A DNA stretch of 64,000 nucleotides from Hymenobacter aranciens (GTDB taxonomy: Bacteria > Bacteroidota > Bacteroidia > Cytophagales > Hymenobacteraceae), in contig NZ_JAUQSY010000020.1 in the NCBI RefSeq assembly GCF_030580865.1, positions 18,970-82,969 on the forward strand. Direction: 5' to 3'. A model generated the notes under the pieces. That model had not been told where the DNA came from and did not search any database. It was given only the letters and a program-made list of their open reading frames with translations. This document shows positions 26,419-36,775 of the stretch, piece after piece (position 1 is the first letter of the stretch; each line of letters opens with the position of its first letter). A program made the translations under genes and the position numbers.

Positions 26419-27582
26419 TTACGGTGCCGGCGCGGCAAAGCGTGGGTCGCGCACAAAGTCCTCATCCGTCAGCGTTTTCAGGAAGGCAATGACCTTACGC
26501 TTCTCGGCGGCTGTCATGCCCAGCTGGGCGCGGGCGTCGTCGGGGTCATTACTGGAAGTCAGCATATTGACTTCGATGTTGGGGCTATTGCGCTTAACGT
26601 GGTCGCTGTAGTGGTCGAGCACTTCTTCCAGCGTGTTGAAGCGGCCATCGTGCATGTAGGGCGCGGTCAGGTTGATGTTGCGGAGCGAGGCAACCTTGAA
26701 TTTGCCGTTGTCGGAGCTTTTGCCAGTCACGGCCCCCAGCCCCAGGTCGGTGAACGTCACATCCAAGCCATTGTTGATGATGTTGCCGCTTTGCAGGCTG
26801 CCCCCGTTTTGCAGGTTGCCCTTGTGGCAGTCACCGCAGTTGGCCCCCCGCACAAATACCTGCCGGCCGTTAACCCACTCATTCTGCGGATGCTGATTAA
26901 AAAGCTTCTCACCATCGATTTCCTCGGCCGTCAGGGCGCTGAACTCGCCGCGCATGTAGCGGTCGTAGCGCGAGTTGCCCGAAATAAGGGTGCGCTCAAA
27001 CTGGGCCAGGGCTTTCAGCAGGTTGTCGGAAGTAATGACCTTGGTTTTAAACGCCTTGTTGAACAGCGTGACGTACTTCGGCATCTGCTGGAGCTTGGCG
27101 GCGCTGGCTTCTACCGACTGCCCCATTTCGATGGGGTTTTGCAGCGGTACGCGGGCCTGGGTTTCCAGGGTTTTGGTAGCCCCATCCCAAGCCATGTCCT
27201 TTTCCCAGAGCATATTTTGAATAGGCATGGTGCTACGGGCGTGCTGGCTGCCGTGTACGCCGGTGGCGCGGGCCAGCCCGTCGGTGAAGGCCAGCGCCTG
27301 CTTATGGCAGCTGGCGCACGACACGGTGTTGTCAATCGACAGCGCCTTTTCGTAAAACAGGTGGCGGCCCAGCTCCACGCCTTCCACCGTCAGGGGGTTG
27401 TCGAGGGGCTGGGTGGGCGTCTGGTTGAAGTTGGCGGGCAGCACCAGGTTGTAGGGCGTGGGGTCGGACACGGGCTGGTCGGGCGTCACCGGCTCCTTGT
27501 CGCGGCAGCAGGCCAGCGCGGTAGTCAGCAGGACGGCCAGCAGGCCGTGGCGCACCCAGGCAGTGGTTTGCAGTGCTTTCAT
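26419..27582 (-). CDS. Di-haem cytochrome c peroxidase / MauG-like protein, MbnH type
   Basis: This is a 387-aa exported lipoprotein (signal LLAVLLTTALAC) with two c-type haem sites: CASCH at residues 89-93 and CGDCH at 249-253. Other family landmarks are LGRHLFYEKALS, MPIQNMLWEKDMAWDG, FVRGANCGDCHKG, APYMHDGRFNTLEEVLDHY and a terminal IAFLKTLTDEDF. Bacterial di-haem peroxidases reduce H2O2; MauG and MbnH instead use a bis-Fe(IV) state to oxidise a partner protein. The upstream neighbour is an MbnP-family gene with only 6 nt between, and MbnH oxidises a tryptophan of MbnP in methanotrophs. The MbnH role is inferred from that pairing; a plain peroxidase remains possible. Confidence 0.88.
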   Translation of the reverse strand: MKALQTTAWVRHGLLAVLLTTALACCRDKEPVTPDQPVSDPTPYNLVLPANFNQTPTQPLDNPLTVEGVELGRHLFYEKALSIDNTVSCASCHKQALAFTDGLARATGVHGSQHARSTMPIQNMLWEKDMAWDGATKTLETQARVPLQNPIEMGQSVEASAAKLQQMPKYVTLFNKAFKTKVITSDNLLKALAQFERTLISGNSRYDRYMRGEFSALTAEEIDGEKLFNQHPQNEWVNGRQVFVRGANCGDCHKGNLQNGGSLQSGNIINNGLDVTFTDLGLGAVTGKSSDNGKFKVASLRNINLTAPYMHDGRFNTLEEVLDHYSDHVKRNSPNIEVNMLTSSNDPDDARAQLGMTAAEKRKVIAFLKTLTDEDFVRDPRFAAPAP

Positions 27583-27588
27583 AGGAGT

Positions 27589-28653
27589 TTAGTTGGCTTC
27601 GATGCGGTCGACACTGAACATGCCGGCGGCGTAGTTGTCGGCTAGGGATGTGGCCCCGCCAACGTGGCCCAGCGTGTAGGTGGTCACGAAGTTGATGTTG
27701 GCCGCCGGGTTAGCCGCGTTTTCAAACATAGCCAGCGGGTTCACCCGCACGTGCACGGCGGGCAGGTGTCCACCCGCCACCGGCAAGGTGCTGCCGCCGA
27801 AGCTTGGCTTCACCGTGCGGATGTTGCGCACACCACCCACGTGGAAGACAAGCGCCCCGCCCTGGGCGCCCGACTGCGCCGAGGTGCCTTCCATTTTCAG
27901 GTACACGTAGCCCTGATTCCAGTTCCAGAACATGTCGCTGCCAGAGTCGAGGACGCCGGTTTGGGCGCCCGAGAAGTTGCGGGCCGAATCGACGCCCACG
28001 ATGAAGCTCATGCCGGTGTAGCTGCCCACCGGCACGTTCTGCACCAGCAGGCGCTTCGACGCAGGCACGGTGGCGTCAAATAAGTAATAGCTTTCGGGCA
28101 CGAGGTAGCTGCTGCCATCGGGCTTGAACAAACGGATGTTCGAAAACAAATACTTGAACTTGCTGAACTTGACGTTCTGCCCATCGGCCTTGGTGTAGTC
28201 GGTGTCGAGGGCAAAGGCGTTGCCGTTTACCTGCGTATCGAAGTCGATGGTGAAGCTAGCGGCGGTGGCCGTGGACGCAGTAGTGAGCGTCACGGCCGGC
28301 ACCACGACGATGGTGCCCACCGCCGGCGTGGCCGTTTGGGTAGCCGGGGCCGCGTAGTTGGTGGTGGGGGTGAAGCTGATGATATAGGCCGTGCCCACCG
28401 TCAGCCCCGCCAGCGAGTAATTGCCGGTGAGGGGGTCGGGCGTGGCGGTGAAGGTAGTGCCGTTGGGCGCGGTGGCCGTGACGGTGCTCACCGAGCCGAG
28501 GGGACTGGTGGTGCCGGCCAGCGTACTGGTGACGGGCGCGGGCGCTTGCAGCGGAATATCCTCTTTGCTGCAGCCACTCAGGCCAGCCGATAAGCTCAGG
28601 GCGACGGGCAGGCCCAGGGCCAGCAGCAATACTTTGGGAAAAGGCATTTTCAT
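27589..28653 (-). CDS. MbnP-family copper-binding-type lipoprotein with extra N-terminal beta domain
   Basis: This 354-aa lipoprotein has lipobox LSGC (residue about 28). Residues 35-130 form a carboxypeptidase-regulatory-like beta domain (SPLGSVSTVTATAPNGT, SLAGLTVGTAYIISFTP) that is additional to the usual MbnP layout. Residues about 140-354 carry the MbnP signature: FTIDFDTQVNGNAFALD, VKFSKFKYLFSNIRLFKPDG, SYYLFDA, GSDMFWNWNQGYVYLKMEG (conserved Trp cluster) and VFHVGG. Methanotroph MbnP binds copper through an oxidised Trp made by MbnH. It lies between a small membrane-protein gene and the di-haem gene, all leftward, in one likely operon. Confidence 0.85.
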   Translation of the reverse strand: MKMPFPKVLLLALGLPVALSLSAGLSGCSKEDIPLQAPAPVTSTLAGTTSPLGSVSTVTATAPNGTTFTATPDPLTGNYSLAGLTVGTAYIISFTPTTNYAAPATQTATPAVGTIVVVPAVTLTTASTATAASFTIDFDTQVNGNAFALDTDYTKADGQNVKFSKFKYLFSNIRLFKPDGSSYLVPESYYLFDATVPASKRLLVQNVPVGSYTGMSFIVGVDSARNFSGAQTGVLDSGSDMFWNWNQGYVYLKMEGTSAQSGAQGGALVFHVGGVRNIRTVKPSFGGSTLPVAGGHLPAVHVRVNPLAMFENAANPAANINFVTTYTLGHVGGATSLADNYAAGMFSVDRIEAN

Positions 28654-28755
28654 AAACGGAAAGCGGTAAAATTTCAGGTGAAACCAGCCCGGGCGCCGCC
28701 AGTAGCAGACACGCTGCGCGGCAAAAAGGTGCGCCCGGCGCAGTAAGTCGCGGGT

Positions 28756-29142
28756 TCAGCCGAGCATTACCGGGGGGCGTAGCAGGCGGGCGGCCCACTC
28801 GAAGGCGTAGGGCGGGGCCGGGGCGGCGGGCCAGCGCCGGGCGGGCGGCAGCCAGTGGTGCCGACGCGGGGCACGCAGGCAGATAAAGGCCGTGGGCAGC
28901 ACTTCACACTTCACTTTGGCGCGGGCGGTGGCGGGGGCCTTCTCGGAGCCGCCGCTGGCTTTGCGCAGCTGCCGGGCAAGGTAGCACTTGCCGTTGCAAT
29001 GCAGGCGCGGCCGGGCTTTATTGACGCAGAACAGCCGGGTAATGCGCGTTTTATTGACCTGGTAGTTCACCACCAGCAACTCCTGGCTGAACGACTGCAG
29101 CAGGATGAGGACAGTGAAGAACCAGGCCAGGAGGCGCGCCAT
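28756..29142 (-). CDS. Small membrane-anchored protein with CNGKC motif, first gene of the MbnP operon
   Basis: This 128-aa protein has an N-terminal hydrophobic segment (MARLLAWFFTVLILLQSF) that may be a signal anchor. Next comes LVVNYQVNKTRITRLFCVNK and the striking LHCNGKCYLARQLRKA, in which two Cys flank NGK. The C-terminal third is proline/arginine-rich. I recognise no named family. The CxGKC arrangement and first position in an operon with MbnP and a di-haem protein suggest a metal- or redox-related role (inference). A perfect TACATTTG box lies 17 nt upstream. Confidence 0.7.
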   Translation of the reverse strand: MARLLAWFFTVLILLQSFSQELLVVNYQVNKTRITRLFCVNKARPRLHCNGKCYLARQLRKASGGSEKAPATARAKVKCEVLPTAFICLRAPRRHHWLPPARRWPAAPAPPYAFEWAARLLRPPVMLG

Positions 29143-29158
29143 AGAAACAATACAAGCT

Positions 29159-29166
29159 CAAATGTA
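29159..29166 (-). promoter_or_regulatory. -7 box TACATTTG for the MbnP operon
   Basis: It matches TAnnTTTG perfectly and lies just upstream of the ATG at 29142. The nearest TTG is only 13 nt further up, so the -33 element is uncertain. Confidence 0.55.
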
Positions 29167-29241
29167 GGACTGGGCTTAACAAAAATCGCGCCTACAAATA
29201 GGTGTTGGGTGTTTGGTTTTAGGTATTCGGATAACAGTTAC

Positions 29242-29432
29242 TCAACACCCAACACCCAACACCCAACACCCAACACCCAACTCCCAACACCCAACTCCCA
29301 ACTCCCAACACCCAACTCCCAACACCCAACTCCCAACTCCCAACTCCCAACTCCCAACACCCAACTCCCAACTCCCAACTCCCAACACCCAACTCCCAAC
29401 TCCCAACTCCCAACTCCCAACTCCCAACTCCC
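29242..29432. repeat. Heptanucleotide array: about 27 units of CCCAACA or CCCAACT
   Basis: Uninterrupted 7-bp units vary only at one A/T position. Reading left to right, the variable base runs AAAAATATTATATTTTATTT then ATTTTTT. The left edge is preceded at about 29201 by GGTGTTGGGTGTT, the reverse complement of the first units, so a hairpin is possible. The right edge stops 5 nt before the stop codon of the histidine kinase, whose final codons (GAG TTG GGG) resemble the unit. The array is open in several frames but not credible as a protein. Confidence 0.95.
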
Positions 29433-29437
29433 GTTTT

Positions 29438-31429
29438 TTAAAACCCCAACTCGATACTCACAATCGTTCCCTTTCCCTGCCGCGAGTCAATATCCAGCGT
29501 GCCACCCAGCAGCAGCACGCGGTTGCGCACCCCCGTGAGGCCGATGCCGCCCAACGGCTCGGTGGCCAGGCGGGCGGCGGCGAAGCCAACGCCATTATCC
29601 TCCACGGTGAGCTCCAGGCGGGCGTTTTCGCGCACCACGTAGATGCGGGCTTCGGTGGCCTGAGCGTGCTTCATCACGTTGTTGAGCAGCTCCTGGGTGA
29701 TGCGGTACACGGCAATTTCGACCGGGGCGGGCAGGGGTTTTTCGAGGCCCACGGGGTGCAGGCTCACGCGCAGCTGGCGGGCGCCGATGCGCTTGACGAT
29801 TTCTTCGAGGGCGGCGCGCAGGCCGAAGTCTTCGAGGATGCCGGGGGTGAGCTCGAACGAGATGCGGCGGGTGGCCTGGATGGCCTCCTTGAGCAGCTCC
29901 TGGGCGGCTTCGGCGGCGGGTGTGTGCTGGCCTTCGAGGTTGAGCTTGGTGGCGTAGAGCAGCTGGCCGAGGCCGTTGTGCAGGGCTTCGGCAATGCGCT
30001 TGCGCTCGCTTTCCTGGGTGTCGAGCACGGCGGCCAGCACTTCCTTTTGCTGGCGCAGGCGCAGCTGGGTGGCTTCTTCGGCCAGCCGGTCGCGCTCGGT
30101 CACGTCGCGCACGATGCAGAGTACCCCGTTGATGGGCAGCTCGTCGCCGTCGCGCATGGGCACGAGGTAGGCGTCGTAGCGGCCCTCGCGGTAGCGGAAG
30201 GGCTGGCTGAGCAGCGTCACGGCCTCGCCGGCCAGCACGCGCTGGAAGCCATCCTTGTGAGTGGCGGTATTGAAGTGGCCCAGCACGTCGATGACCGGGC
30301 GGCCGAGCACCTGGGCGGCGCGCAGGCCGGTGTATTCCACGATGCGGGCGTTCCAGGCGGTGAGGCGGCCGTGGCGGTCGACGGCGGCGATGCCATCGAC
30401 GCTGTTTTCGAGCAGGCGGTTGCTGAACTCCTGCTCCTGGCGCAGGCGCTGGGCCACGGCGCGCGGGGCGGTGGTGTCGCGCCAGAGGCAGTGCAGCAGC
30501 AGCTGGCCATTGACCACCACGGGACTAAACGACAGCTCATCCCACACTTCCGGGCCGGGGGCAGCGGGGCGGCGCGTCCACTCCAGGCGGCTCCAGCCGG
30601 TGGTGCTGGCCTGGTGCAGGCACTCGGCCAGCAGGGTGTGGGAGCGGCGGCCGTCGGGCTGGTGCTCGGGCCAGAACCGGGCCAGGGACTGGCCGCGCAG
30701 GGCGGCGGGGTTGGGCAGCTGCAGCAGGCGGGCAGCGGCGCGGTTGGCCTCCACTATCCGGGGGCCGTCGAGCAGCAGCATGCCGTCGGCGCTTTGCTCG
30801 AAGGTGGCGCGGAAGCGGGCCTCGCTGGCGGCCAGGGCGTCGGCGGCGCGGCGGCGCTCCTCAATGTCGAGGATGACGAGCTGGCACTGGGGGCGGCCCT
30901 GGGCATCGGGCCGGCTGAGGCCCTGCAGCTGGGCGAAGAAGGGCCGGCCGTTGTCGCGCAACAGCTCCAGCTCGGTGTATTGGGTGTCGGCCGAGTGCAG
31001 CACCTGGCCCATAAACCCGGTGAAACGGGCGCGGTGGGCGGCGGCTACAAACTGCAGAAAGTGCTGGTGCAGCAGGCGCTGACGCACCCCACCCAGCAGC
31101 CGGGCAGCAAAAAGGTTGAGCTGGGCAATAGTTTCGTCGGGGCGCAGGGTGAGGTAGCCCACGGGGGCAAACTCGTAGAGGTCGGTGTATTGCAGGCGCA
31201 GGGCGTCGGCCTCGGCCCGGGCCAGCAGCAGCTCCTCGTGCTGCATTTCGAGCTCAATCTGGTGGGTTTGCAGCTCCAGCAGCAGGCGCTGCACTTCCTC
31301 GGGGGCGTGGGGCGCAGCGGCCGTTGCCAGGCGGCGGCGCTCGTCGGCGCGCTCGCGCAGGCGCAGCAGGGCGGCCTGCTCCGGCAAGGGGGTGCGGTCG
31401 GCGGGGTCCGGGGTAGCGGTTTCGTCCAT
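29438..31429 (-). CDS. PAS-domain sensor histidine kinase (NarX/HisKA_3 type)
   Basis: This 663-aa cytoplasmic sensor kinase has a coiled coil (15-80), then three PAS-like domains (about 86-190, 195-310, 325-435): PVGYLTLRPDETIAQLN, FEQSADGMLLLDGPRIVEAN and LLENSVDGIAAVDRHGRLTAWN. The dimerisation/phospho-acceptor helix is HisKA_3-like: ESERKRIAEALHNGLGQLL, with the His near 471. The ATPase domain ends in VEDNGVGFAAA and GGIGLTGVRNRVLLLGG. Such kinases usually pair with LuxR-type regulators; none is adjacent, although a LuxR gene lies at 48.7 kb. ATG 31429 (MDETATPDPAD) is chosen over the upstream start at 31501. Confidence 0.9.
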   Translation of the reverse strand: MDETATPDPADRTPLPEQAALLRLRERADERRRLATAAAPHAPEEVQRLLLELQTHQIELEMQHEELLLARAEADALRLQYTDLYEFAPVGYLTLRPDETIAQLNLFAARLLGGVRQRLLHQHFLQFVAAAHRARFTGFMGQVLHSADTQYTELELLRDNGRPFFAQLQGLSRPDAQGRPQCQLVILDIEERRRAADALAASEARFRATFEQSADGMLLLDGPRIVEANRAAARLLQLPNPAALRGQSLARFWPEHQPDGRRSHTLLAECLHQASTTGWSRLEWTRRPAAPGPEVWDELSFSPVVVNGQLLLHCLWRDTTAPRAVAQRLRQEQEFSNRLLENSVDGIAAVDRHGRLTAWNARIVEYTGLRAAQVLGRPVIDVLGHFNTATHKDGFQRVLAGEAVTLLSQPFRYREGRYDAYLVPMRDGDELPINGVLCIVRDVTERDRLAEEATQLRLRQQKEVLAAVLDTQESERKRIAEALHNGLGQLLYATKLNLEGQHTPAAEAAQELLKEAIQATRRISFELTPGILEDFGLRAALEEIVKRIGARQLRVSLHPVGLEKPLPAPVEIAVYRITQELLNNVMKHAQATEARIYVVRENARLELTVEDNGVGFAAARLATEPLGGIGLTGVRNRVLLLGGTLDIDSRQGKGTIVSIELGF

Positions 31430-31677
31430 GTGCGCAAGGTACGATTTTGGGGGGGAGGTGCGGGCGGATCTTTTGGAGCTGCACTCCGAAAGAGCTGCCA
31501 AGGTGCCCTATCGGGGCTCGCTCCCCTTGCCTCTCCTAAACCCCATTGGAGGGCAGTTCTGGTCGCTGCTTATTCTCGGAGCAGCAGCGAGCGGCGACGT
31601 AGCGGTCCGTACTGCAACTAACCCTAGCATCACCGTCAGCAATGCGACTGTTAGCGGCTGTGGACCGTGGTTCGCCA

Positions 31678-31992
31678 AGTAGCACCAATGCGGTTGCTTG
31701 CCACGCCGATAGGCCTACTAGTACCACCGATACAGCTGTTAGTACCACCAATACAGCTACCAGTACTGCCAATACAGCTACCAATACTGCCAACGCAGCT
31801 GCTTGTTACACCAATGCGGTGACTAGTGACGCCTTTGCGGTTACTGCTATTGCCGCTACGACTAGCAGCGGCACTAACTTAGCTATTTACACTTCCGATG
31901 CACTTACTACTGCTACTAACACGGTCGGTTGACACTCCGATAGTGCTACTTGTTGCCACGACACGTTAAGTAGTCACCATTTTACTACTAGC
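31678..31992. repeat. Degenerate array of about 15 units with 21-bp period
   Basis: From 31678 the sequence divides into consecutive 21-nt units such as AGTACCACCAATACAGCTACC-like blocks (31741-31761, 31762-31782) and drifted relatives (AGTAGCACCAATGCGGTTGCT; TGTTACACCAATGCGGTGACT). The right half is much more degenerate. Frames stay open on both strands, giving heptapeptides like STANTAT, but no start or homology supports a protein. Base composition is clearly lower in GC than the flanks. The rest of the interval 31430-32001 has nothing else I can identify. Confidence 0.65.
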
Positions 31993-32001
31993 TGTTGACT
32001 G

Positions 32002-35073
<3,072 letters not shown>

Positions 35074-35091
35074 AGTGGGGAGAATGTTGGC

Positions 35092-35099
35092 CAAAGGTA
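35092..35099 (-). promoter_or_regulatory. -7 box TACCTTTG for the CheB/CheR gene
   Basis: It is a perfect TAnnTTTG, 18 nt upstream of ATG 35073. It supports that start over the upstream TTG at 35094, which would overlap the promoter. Confidence 0.55.
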
Positions 35100-35167
35100 G
35101 CGCCAGCCCGACGGGCCTTGCCGGAAGCAGGCTGGCTTACGTAGAGCGTCCAACCTACTCTTTGCCT

Positions 35168-36187
35168 ATGGCTCTTTCCCCCCATCACCTCATCGTCATT
35201 GGCACCTCGGCGGGCGGCATGCCGGCGCTGGTGCGGCTCATTGGGCAACTGCCGGGCTCGCTGCCGGCCGCCGTGCTGGTGGTGCAGCACCTGGCCCCCG
35301 ACTCGTTGGGCGCGTACCTCGTCGACCGCCTCGCCCACCACACCACCCTGCTCTGCCACCTGGCCCAGGACGGCACGCCCATCGAGCCCGGCCACCTCTA
35401 CCTAGCCCCGCCCGACCACCACCTGCTGGTGAAGGACAACCGGCTGCTCGTGACCAAAGGGCCCCACGAAAACCACTACCGCCCCGCCGCCGACGCGCTG
35501 TTCCGCTCGGCCGCCGTGTACTACGGCGAGCGGGTCATCGGCGTGGTGCTGACGGGCATGCTGCACGACGGCACCGCCGGCCTCGACTTCATCAAGCGCT
35601 GCGGCGGCCGGGCCGTGGTGCAGGACCCGCACGATGCCGAGTTCGACAGCATGCCCCAGAGCGCCATCCGCCACGTGGCCGTGGACTATACCGTGCCGCT
35701 CGACGCCATGGGGGCCCTGCTCCAGCAGCTGGTGCAGGCGCCCATCGCGCCCGCCGCGCCCGTGCCCGCCGACCTGCAGACCGAGGCCGCCATTGCCGAG
35801 CGCGTGGTGGGCAGCACCGAGGCCGTGCAGCAGATTGGCCGCCTGGCGCCCCTCAGCTGCCCCGACTGCGGCGGCACGCTCTGGGAAATGCAGCAGGGCA
35901 ACATTCTACGCTTCCGCTGCCACACCGGCCACGCCTACACCGCCGACGGCCTGCTGCTGAAGTCGCAGCACCAGCTCGAAGAAACCCTCTGGGTGGCCCT
36001 GCGCACGATGGAGGAGCGCAAAAACCTGCTCACCAGCATGGCCAGCCGCGGCGAGGGGCAGTGGAGCATTCAGCAGGAAGAGCGAGTGGAGGAAATCAAG
36101 CGGCACGTCAACCGCCTGCGGGAGTTTTTGCTGAACGGGGCGGCCGGCGAAGGGCGCCCCGGAGATAACTCGCAACCGTCTACGTAA
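35168..36187 (+). CDS. CheB-type protein-glutamate methylesterase with C-terminal Cys/His-rich domain
   Basis: This 339-aa protein has a CheB catalytic domain (residues 5-185) with the Ser in GTSAGGMPAL, His in VVQHLAPDSLG and Asp in LTGMLHDGTAGLDF. It lacks an N-terminal receiver domain, so it is not controlled like classical CheB. Residues about 225-262 form a zinc-ribbon-like unit: LSCPDCGGTLWEM then FRCHTGHAYT. A helical tail follows (EERKNLLTSMASRGEG, VEEIKRHVNRLREFL). Similar proteins in Bacteroidota accompany CheB/CheR fusions, as here, in the divergent gene. The start at ATG 35168 gives the normal N-terminus. Confidence 0.88.
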   Translation: MALSPHHLIVIGTSAGGMPALVRLIGQLPGSLPAAVLVVQHLAPDSLGAYLVDRLAHHTTLLCHLAQDGTPIEPGHLYLAPPDHHLLVKDNRLLVTKGPHENHYRPAADALFRSAAVYYGERVIGVVLTGMLHDGTAGLDFIKRCGGRAVVQDPHDAEFDSMPQSAIRHVAVDYTVPLDAMGALLQQLVQAPIAPAAPVPADLQTEAAIAERVVGSTEAVQQIGRLAPLSCPDCGGTLWEMQQGNILRFRCHTGHAYTADGLLLKSQHQLEETLWVALRTMEERKNLLTSMASRGEGQWSIQQEERVEEIKRHVNRLREFLLNGAAGEGRPGDNSQPST

Positions 36188-36360
36188 ACCCGGCCATAGC
36201 CTACGTAGAAAACTCGGCTGTGGCTCCGTAGATGTTGGTATTTTGGGTATTCAAACTCCTTTTTGTCCATAAAACAGCAGCCGGGGGCTTGCTTTCCTCG
36301 TTGGAGGCAGTGGTTCTTTGTTCCAACCATTCCACAAACTCCACAAGCCTTTCTGAGTAT

Positions 36361-36606
36361 ATGAAAGCCAGCACTCCTCTCACCAACGCCACTCCCCCTA
36401 CCCCGGCCCGCACGCCCGCCAAGCGTGGCTTTGCAGCCATGAGCGCCGAAACCCGCCAGCGCATTGCCAGCGCCGGCGGCAAGGCCGCCCACGAAAGCGG
36501 CCGCGGCCACCAGTGGACCAGCGAATCGGCCCGCGCCGCCGGGCGCAAGGGCGGCCTGGCCCGCCCCTCGCTCAACCGCGACGCCGACACCAAGCGCAAC
36601 GCGTAA
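36361..36606 (+). CDS. KGG-repeat stress-induced small protein
   Basis: This 81-aa hydrophilic protein matches general-stress KGG/con-10-like proteins (YciG, GsiB type). Key segments are RGFAAMSAETRQRIASAGGK and AAHESGRGHQWTSESARAAG followed by RKGGLA. Such proteins accumulate in stress and are thought to protect under dehydration. The start MKASTPL is chosen because the upstream 43 codons are unlike the family. A box GTTCTTTG with a TTG about 20 nt upstream lies before the gene. A terminator hairpin follows. Confidence 0.85.
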   Translation: MKASTPLTNATPPTPARTPAKRGFAAMSAETRQRIASAGGKAAHESGRGHQWTSESARAAGRKGGLARPSLNRDADTKRNA

Positions 36607-36628
36607 TCCCCCTTCAGGCCTTGCCTGC

Positions 36629-36663
36629 AAACGCCCCCGGCATCTTTGGTGTCGGGGGCGTTT
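36629..36663 (+). terminator. Terminator of the KGG gene
   Basis: AAACGCCCCCG pairs with CGGGGGCGTTT over a 13-nt loop. It lies 23 nt past the stop. The T-run is short. Confidence 0.7.
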
Positions 36664-36737
36664 GCCTTGCAACCCCGGGGGCCGGGCCAGCATCTTCCTG
36701 CTGCCCCCAAATGGCTGGCGGCTACGGCTGCCCGGCT

Positions 36738-36745
36738 TACTTTTG
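36738..36745 (+). promoter_or_regulatory. -7 box TACTTTTG for the first beta-propeller T9SS gene
   Basis: It is a perfect TAnnTTTG, about 31 nt before ATG 36776. The -33 TTG is not clear. Confidence 0.5.
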
Positions 36746-36775
36746 GGTGCTGGTATCACTCCCACTTTCTTTCTT

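Noticed and set aside
29219..29427. Proteins of VGSWELG / TPNSQ repeats
   Set aside because: They are translations of the heptanucleotide array, open in all frames.
31642..31932. 96-aa Thr/Ala-rich protein (STTNTATSTANTAT)
   Set aside because: It follows the 21-nt period exactly, decays to the right, and has no signal or promoter; treated as a repeat.
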